DNA of 10,407 bases, from NCBI GenBank assembly GCA_051960855.1, contig JBQCDV010000086.1:1-10407 (forward strand), written 5' to 3'. A program made the translations under genes and the position numbers. The notes under the pieces were generated by a model, which ran no database searches, was not told where the DNA came from, and was given only the letters and a program-made list of their open reading frames with translations. Of the stretch, positions 6,837-10,407 are shown in pieces. Positions within the stretch are counted from its first letter, which is position 1. The number at the start of each line of letters is the position of its first letter. Origin of the DNA: JBQCDV01 sp051960855. GTDB taxonomy: Bacteria; Actinomycetota; Actinomycetes; JAJZTN01.

Positions 6837-8099
6837 TCAACTGCGGGGGTGGGTACGAGGCCGGTCATCGCGGACGACCGCTCCACCCTTCATCACCCAG
6901 CGCAGCGTCCGCAGTGCCGAGACGTCCTGCGTCGGGTCCGCATCGAGCGCGATCAGGTCGGCGTACTTGCCCGCTTCGACGCTGCCCAGCCCGGACTCGG
7001 CGCCCAGCCACCTGGCCGCCCCGATAGTCGCCGCCCTCAGCGCGTCGGGCGCCGACAGTCCGAACTCCGCCATGTGCTCGAGCTCCCGCACCGTCGCGTT
7101 GGTGCCACCTGTCGACCAGAACGGCGGCATGTCGCTGCCCAGCAGGACCTCGACACCAGCAGCGAGCGCCAGCTGGTAGCTCTCCACGTGACGCGGCCCG
7201 GCATCCAGCGACCGTCGCTGCATCCACGCGGGCACGCCGAGGCTGTCGAAGAACTCACCACAGCGCGTCACGATGAGCGTCGGGACGAGGGCGACGCCCC
7301 GGTCGGCCATCAGCTTCGCGACGTCCGGGGTCAGCTGGTAGCCGTGCTCGACGCAGTCCAGGCCGAGCCGCACCGCCGTCTCGATGATGGGCGCAGGACC
7401 GGCGTGAGCAGTGACCTTGCGGCCCCAGACGTGCGCCGTCTCCATCACCGCCGCGATCTCCGCCTCGGTCAGCTGTGGGGTGTCGATCTGCTCGTGCTCG
7501 CCCGCAATGCCGCCGGAAATCATGACCTTGATGAGGTCGGCACCCTCCCGGATCTGCGCCCGCACTCCACGCCGGAAGCCGTCGGCTCCGTCGCATTCGA
7601 GCGTGTCGCTGCCCTCGTGTCCGTGGCCGCCCGTGCAGACGAGAGCACGTCCGGCGGTGAAAATCCGAGGCCCCTCCACCCTTCCCGCAGCAATCGCGCG
7701 GCGCAGCGCAAAGTCCACGTGGTCCTTCTCGGCTACGCACCGCACTGTTGTCACGCCGCTGTGCAGGGTCCGCCGAGCGCCGTCGGCGACGTACAGCGCA
7801 AGCTCGTGAGCGGACAGCCGTTGCACCTCGTCGCCTCCGGGACCGGGCAGCGAGAGCGAGAAGTGCGTATGCAGGTTGAAAAGCCCGGGCATCAGCCACG
7901 CGCCGCCCAGGTCGACTTCCTGAACGCCGTCGCCGTCGGTGCTCGCCGTCTGCAGGTGCAGCCGCAGCTCCGCCTCCGGTCCGACAGCCTCGATCCGCTC
8001 GTCGCGCACCAGTACGGCCGCGCCCGGGATCGTGCCCCCGGCGATGACGTCGACCACCGTGCATCCCGAGATCAAGGTGAGAGCAGCGTCAGCAGTCAT
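6837..8099 (-). CDS. Metal-dependent amidohydrolase, prolidase/imidazolonepropionase-like
   Basis: The protein has 420 residues. The start is taken as the ATG at 8099 because GGAGGG (8106-8111) lies 6 bases upstream; a start at 8129 would have to read through that site. It is a complete amidohydrolase-superfamily TIM barrel with the full metal set: H77 and H79 in NLHTHF, probable carboxylated K191 in ADLIKVMISGG, H232 in VTAHAG, H252 in VEHGYQL, and D323 in LLGSDMPPF. The N- and C-terminal beta-sandwich pieces (residues 8-70 and about 370-410, with GLGSVEAGKYADLIALD) are present. No signal peptide is seen, so it is cytoplasmic. The nearest families are the Cc2672/Sgx-type enzymes, several of which are dipeptidases releasing C-terminal Lys, Arg or hydrophobic residues; substrate cannot be read from sequence. 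It is transcribed divergently from the XRE-cupin operon and may share its control. Confidence 0.9.
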   Translation of the reverse strand: MTADAALTLISGCTVVDVIAGGTIPGAAVLVRDERIEAVGPEAELRLHLQTASTDGDGVQEVDLGGAWLMPGLFNLHTHFSLSLPGPGGDEVQRLSAHELALYVADGARRTLHSGVTTVRCVAEKDHVDFALRRAIAAGRVEGPRIFTAGRALVCTGGHGHEGSDTLECDGADGFRRGVRAQIREGADLIKVMISGGIAGEHEQIDTPQLTEAEIAAVMETAHVWGRKVTAHAGPAPIIETAVRLGLDCVEHGYQLTPDVAKLMADRGVALVPTLIVTRCGEFFDSLGVPAWMQRRSLDAGPRHVESYQLALAAGVEVLLGSDMPPFWSTGGTNATVRELEHMAEFGLSAPDALRAATIGAARWLGAESGLGSVEAGKYADLIALDADPTQDVSALRTLRWVMKGGAVVRDDRPRTHPRS

Positions 8100-8105
8100 G
8101 GCGAT

Positions 8106-8111
8106 CCCTCC
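8106..8111 (-). promoter_or_regulatory. Ribosome-binding site that fixes the amidohydrolase start
   Basis: The minus strand reads GGAGGG here, 6 bases before the ATG at 8099. This is a near-ideal Shine-Dalgarno and decides the start against the longer frame from 8129. Confidence 0.8.
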
Positions 8112-8148
8112 GGTCCGTGTGAGCGGCACGCTACACGTGCGTTCACTG

Positions 8149-8178
8149 TCGACGAACGGCGTTCGTCGTGGTTATTGT
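8149..8178 (+). promoter_or_regulatory. Candidate rightward promoter of the XRE-cupin operon
   Basis: TCGACG (8149-8154) and TATTGT (8173-8178) are separated by 18 bases and resemble housekeeping -35 and -10 boxes. They would give a transcript start near 8185 and a leader of about 43 bases. GTTATTG is the most AT-rich spot in the intergenic region. Both boxes deviate from consensus, so this is a candidate only. Confidence 0.35.
8150..8168. promoter_or_regulatory. Perfect 19-bp palindrome, probable operator in the divergent promoter region
   Basis: CGACGAACG and CGTTCGTCG form perfect 9-bp arms around a central G. A further CGTTC half-site occurs at 8140-8144, in inverted orientation to the GAACG at 8154-8158. 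The palindrome lies between the amidohydrolase start (8099) and the regulator start (8228). It overlaps a possible -35 and the spacer of the rightward promoter. The natural candidate ligand is the adjacent XRE-cupin protein, which binds DNA as a dimer; that pairing is inferred. Confidence 0.65.
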
Positions 8179-8197
8179 CGTGCGACAGGTGCGACAG
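8176..8197 (+). repeat. Tandem 9-bp direct repeats and small inverted repeat before the regulator gene
   Basis: GTGCGACAG occurs twice in tandem at 8180-8197. TGTCG-TG-CGACA (8176-8187) is a 5-bp inverted repeat overlapping the first copy. The elements lie just downstream of the probable -10 box. They may be a secondary regulator site or an artefact of short-sequence repetition. Confidence 0.45.
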
Positions 8198-8227
8198 GTG
8201 CCGGACGAGACGTGGCGGGAGGCGGAC

Positions 8228-8764
8228 ATGCTGGGAGAGCGGCTGCGTGAGCTGCGCCTGAGCCATGACCTGACGCTGCGCGAGCTCGCGCGGCAGGCGG
8301 AGGTGTCGCCGGCGCTGCTCAGCCAGCTGGAAAACGGTCTCACCGAGCCCAGCCTCGCCACGCTGCGCAAGCTCGCGACGGTGTTCGAGGCCGACGTCGC
8401 GGCCCTCTTCACCGAGCCGACCGCTCCGCTCGTCCACCATTCCCGGCCCGGCGAACGCATGCGCCTGACGGCACCGCTCGGCGAGATCTCCTACGAGCGG
8501 CTCACGCCGGGACGCGGCGACCTCGAGGTCCTGGCGGCGACGATGCCTCCGGGCAGCGTGAGTGCATCCGCCGCCCGCGGCCACGCGTCCACCGAGTGCA
8601 TCGTCGTGCTCAAGGGCCGCGTGGTCGCCGAGATCGACGGTGAGCGGCATGTCCTGACGGCAGACGAGAGCCTCACCTTCGACTCCCGGCTGCCGCACCG
8701 CTTCTGCAACGAGAGCCGACGCGAAGCCCGCTACCTGCTGGCCGTCACCCCGCCGATCCCATGA
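8228..8764 (+). CDS. XRE-family helix-turn-helix regulator with C-terminal cupin domain
   Basis: This 178-residue protein has the classic two-part layout of XRE-cupin regulators. The N-terminal HTH_3 domain (about 4-60) includes LRELRLSHDLTLRELARQAE, VSPALLSQLENG (26-37) and EPSLATLRKLA. A cupin_2 domain (about 100-175) has GHASTE (118-123), ECIVVLKGRV and LPHRF (155-159), placing His119, Glu123 and His157 where cupins bind metal or ligand. The family controls catabolic genes for amino acids, polyamines, sugars and similar small molecules, with the cupin sensing the effector. The start at ATG 8228 is chosen because GGGAGG (8217-8222) lies 5 bases upstream; the frame extends upstream to GTG 8168, but that would begin inside the palindrome. 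It is head of the rightward operon and probably binds the palindrome, regulating itself and the divergent amidohydrolase. Confidence 0.9.
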   Translation: MLGERLRELRLSHDLTLRELARQAEVSPALLSQLENGLTEPSLATLRKLATVFEADVAALFTEPTAPLVHHSRPGERMRLTAPLGEISYERLTPGRGDLEVLAATMPPGSVSASAARGHASTECIVVLKGRVVAEIDGERHVLTADESLTFDSRLPHRFCNESRREARYLLAVTPPIP

Positions 8765-8835
8765 CCGGCGCCCGTCACGTCCCGCGCCGCTCGCCGCCGC
8801 GCGCAACCACCCACTCCGACGTTCGGGGAGCTGTT

Positions 8836-9849
8836 GTGACTGCCGTCACGCTGGGATTCCAGACCGACAAGTCCGCTGCGGACTACGCCCGGCTGGCGGT
8901 CATGGCCGAGGAGCTCGGCTTCGACGGCGTGTCGGTGTTTCACGACCTCGGCTTCCAGCCGTCGCTGTTTCCGCTGCTCGAGATGGCACGCGTGACGACC
9001 AGAGTGCGGCTGGGGGCGGCGTGCCTCAACCCGTTCCTGCTGCATCCGTGGGAAATCGCCGGTCAGGCGGCCGCCCTGGATCTAGCGTCTGACGGTCGCG
9101 CGTATGTGGGGCTCGCGCGGGGCGCGTGGCTCGACCGGGTCGGCGTGACGGCGGATCGTCCGCTGCGACGGCTGCGCGAAGCCGTCGAGGTGGTGCGCGC
9201 GCTGCTGCGCGGCGACGAAGGCGGCTACGACGGGGAGGTCTTCCAGGTCGCGCCGGGCATGCGCCTTCTCTATCCCCGGCGCCGCGACACCGTCGACGTA
9301 CTGCTTGGCACGTGGGGACCGATGGGACTAGGGCTGGCGGGGGAGCTCGCCGACGAGATCAAGCTGGGCGGCTGCGCCAACCCGGACATGGTGCGCGTCG
9401 CGCGGCGGCTGCTCGACGACGCCTGTGCCGCCGCTGGCAGGGACGCCGGATCGGTCGGCGTGGTCGCGGGAGCGGTCACTGTCGTCGACGAGGACGGCCG
9501 TCTCGCCCGCAGACGCGCGCGCGCCGAAGTCGCCATGTACCTCGACGTCGTCGCCCAGCTGGACACCACCGTCGACGTTCCCGACGAGGTCCTGCTGCCG
9601 CTGCGCGCGGCCCTCCAGCGCGGCGACCACGAGGCGGCCGGTGCCCTGGTGCCGGACGAGCTGCTGCAGCGCTTCGCCTTCGCGGGGACGCCCAACGAGG
9701 TGGCTGAGCACGCCGCCACGCTCTTCGCCGCCGGTGCCAGCCGGGTCGAGTTCGGCACCCCGCACGGCCGGACCGACGACCACGGCGTCGAACTGCTCGG
9801 CACCCAGGTCCTTCCCGTGGTCCGCGAGCTGCCGGGAGCGACAGCATGA
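8836..9849 (+). CDS. LLM-class flavin/F420-dependent oxidoreductase
   Basis: This is a luciferase-like TIM-barrel enzyme of the bacterial luciferase/MER superfamily, using FMN or, in many actinobacteria, coenzyme F420. The start is taken as GTG 8836, with GGGGAG (8825-8830) 5 bases upstream, giving 337 residues. An ATG at 8761 overlapping the regulator stop would add a 25-residue Arg-rich leader unlike family N-termini. Family marks are LGFDGVSVFHDLG (27-39), the RVRLGAACLNPF segment (56-67) followed by HPWEIAGQAAALDLASDGR (70-88), and FAGTPNEVAEHAATLFAAGA (282-301). Near the end RVEFGTPHG (303-311) fits the F420-type subgroup. The substrate is unknown. It is co-transcribed with the XRE-cupin gene upstream and overlaps the DUF885 gene downstream by ATGA, suggesting coupled translation. 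F420 rather than FMN use is inferred from subgroup resemblance. Confidence 0.85.
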   Translation: MTAVTLGFQTDKSAADYARLAVMAEELGFDGVSVFHDLGFQPSLFPLLEMARVTTRVRLGAACLNPFLLHPWEIAGQAAALDLASDGRAYVGLARGAWLDRVGVTADRPLRRLREAVEVVRALLRGDEGGYDGEVFQVAPGMRLLYPRRRDTVDVLLGTWGPMGLGLAGELADEIKLGGCANPDMVRVARRLLDDACAAAGRDAGSVGVVAGAVTVVDEDGRLARRRARAEVAMYLDVVAQLDTTVDVPDEVLLPLRAALQRGDHEAAGALVPDELLQRFAFAGTPNEVAEHAATLFAAGASRVEFGTPHGRTDDHGVELLGTQVLPVVRELPGATA

Positions 9850-10407
9850 GTGAGCGCGCCGGCGCCGGTCCCGCCGATGGCAGTCCCGCCGATGGCAGTT
9901 CAGCCGGTGGCAGTTCAGCCGGTGACACTCCAGGCTTCCCGAACGCCGCCCGCGTCGCCGACCGCCTGCTCGCCGACCTCGCGCCCGTCGACGTGGAGGC
10001 CGCCCAGGCTCTCGGAGAATCGCCTTACCTCGTGATGCCCGCCCTGGCTCCGGCGGACTTCCAGCGTCGGCACGAGGCGCGCGTGCGGGCGTTGCGAGAG
10101 CTGGAACGGCTGCCGGGTGGCCAGGGTGGTGCTGGCGGTCAGGGTGGTGCTGGCGGGCCGGCGGATGCCGACGCCGTCCTGCATGCCGCGCTTCGCGAAC
10201 GCCTCACGAGCGAGATCGCGCTCGACGAGTCCGGCTTCAACCGAGCCCTGTTGGCTCCGCTCGCGACCCCGGTCCACCAGGTGCGCGAGGTCTTCGACAA
10301 CCTGCCGCACGAGACGCCGGAGCAGTGGCAGCGGGTCGTCGACCACCTCCGGCTCGTGCCACAGGCGCTGGGCGACTACGCCGAGACGCTGCGGGAGTCG
10401 GCCGCGC
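9846..10407 (+). CDS. DUF885 family protein, putative metallopeptidase; 3' partial
   Basis: The frame begins with ATG 9846, which overlaps the LLM stop (ATGA), and runs off the right edge after 187 complete codons. Residues 1-30 are a repetitive Gly/Ser/Ala/Asp tail. From about residue 36 it matches the N-terminal helical part of DUF885 proteins: a helix with VADRLLADLAPV, then PALAPADFQRRHEARVRALR, ALRERLTSEIALDESG, TPVHQVREVFDNLPHETPEQ and WQRVVDHLRLVPQALGDYAE. DUF885 proteins usually have 500-600 residues and are related, as I recall, to zinc metallopeptidases with a HExxH-type site in the second half, which lies outside this window. Whether it is an active enzyme therefore cannot be seen here. 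Grouping with a prolidase-like amidohydrolase is consistent with peptide breakdown. Two repeat tracts (9868-9927, 10119-10154) make it unusual. Confidence 0.82.
   Translation, partial: MSERAGAGPADGSPADGSSAGGSSAGDTPGFPNAARVADRLLADLAPVDVEAAQALGESPYLVMPALAPADFQRRHEARVRALRELERLPGGQGGAGGQGGAGGPADADAVLHAALRERLTSEIALDESGFNRALLAPLATPVHQVREVFDNLPHETPEQWQRVVDHLRLVPQALGDYAETLRESAA
9868..9927 (+). repeat. Four tandem 15-bp repeats at the start of the DUF885 gene
   Basis: GTCCCGCCGATGGCA occurs twice exactly (9868-9882, 9883-9897). GTTCAGCCGGTGGCA (9898-9912) and GTTCAGCCGGTGACA (9913-9927) follow. The tract is in frame and encodes a Gly/Ser/Pro/Ala/Asp-rich leader of about 20 residues. Copies pair up as two and two, suggesting stepwise duplication. 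Confidence 0.9.
10119..10154 (+). repeat. Two tandem 18-bp repeats encoding GQGGAG in the DUF885 gene
   Basis: Two adjacent 18-base units (10119-10136, 10137-10154) differ at one base and each encode GQGGAG, residues 92-103. They form a flexible Gly-rich loop between predicted helices of the DUF885 N-terminal part. Confidence 0.85.

Noticed and set aside
6770..7027. Small plus-strand frame from GTG 6770 preceded by AGGAG at 6757-6761 (starts MFQQSEAESAKTAW)
   Set aside because: The ribosome-binding site is respectable, but the upstream DNA is the Hsp20 remnant and most of the frame is antisense to the amidohydrolase C-terminus. No family is recognised, so the site is probably chance.
6849..8261. 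470-codon plus-strand open frame antisense to the amidohydrolase
   Set aside because: It has no domain similarity and arises from high GC content; the minus strand encodes a complete amidohydrolase with all metal ligands and a strong ribosome-binding site.
1..10407. CRISPR array, tRNA, rRNA or riboswitch
   Set aside because: No regularly spaced identical repeats, cloverleaf-type sequences, or known riboswitch cores were recognised. All tandem repeats seen are short and lie within coding frames or the one intergenic region.

Overview
The window is high-GC DNA from a flagellated actinobacterium. Evidence: GC-rich third codon positions, frequent GTG starts, ATGA stop/start overlaps, an actinobacterial-style flagellar gene order, a DUF222/HNH protein of the mycobacterial 13E12 type, and an F420-type luciferase-like oxidoreductase. 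I cannot name the genus; Micrococcales, Kineosporiales or Propionibacteriales would all fit. The sequence has two unrelated halves joined by a segment that looks like a rearrangement scar.

Left part (1-4389, + strand): the distal end of a flagellar operon. It holds a 5'-truncated two-domain peptidoglycan hydrolase (NlpC/P60 plus lytic transglycosylase), fliK (hook-length control, with a very long low-complexity N-terminal region), flgD (hook cap, minimal form) and flgE (hook protein). The genes overlap by ATGA or are 8-9 bases apart, each with its own Shine-Dalgarno sequence. Together they supply wall clearance, cap, hook subunit and ruler for hook building. A 13-bp-stem hairpin just after flgE probably terminates the operon.

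Middle part (4390-6836): a 648-residue DUF222/HNH-endonuclease protein with an unusual Cys-containing insert, followed on the opposite strand by a truncated Hsp20 (alpha-crystallin) remnant. The remnant loses its homology about 30 bases from the HNH stop codon. An HNH gene of a repeated family next to a broken gene suggests past insertion or recombination beside the flagellar locus.

Right part (6837-10407): a metabolic module arranged around a divergent control region. A metal-dependent amidohydrolase (prolidase-like) reads leftward. An XRE-cupin regulator, a luciferase-like flavin/F420 oxidoreductase and the start of a DUF885 putative metallopeptidase read rightward as one operon. The 128-bp region between the divergent genes contains a perfect 19-bp palindrome (9-bp arms), an extra half-site and short direct repeats. 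It is a good candidate operator through which the XRE-cupin protein could control both directions. A small-peptide or amide breakdown role is a plausible hypothesis but is not shown by the sequence.
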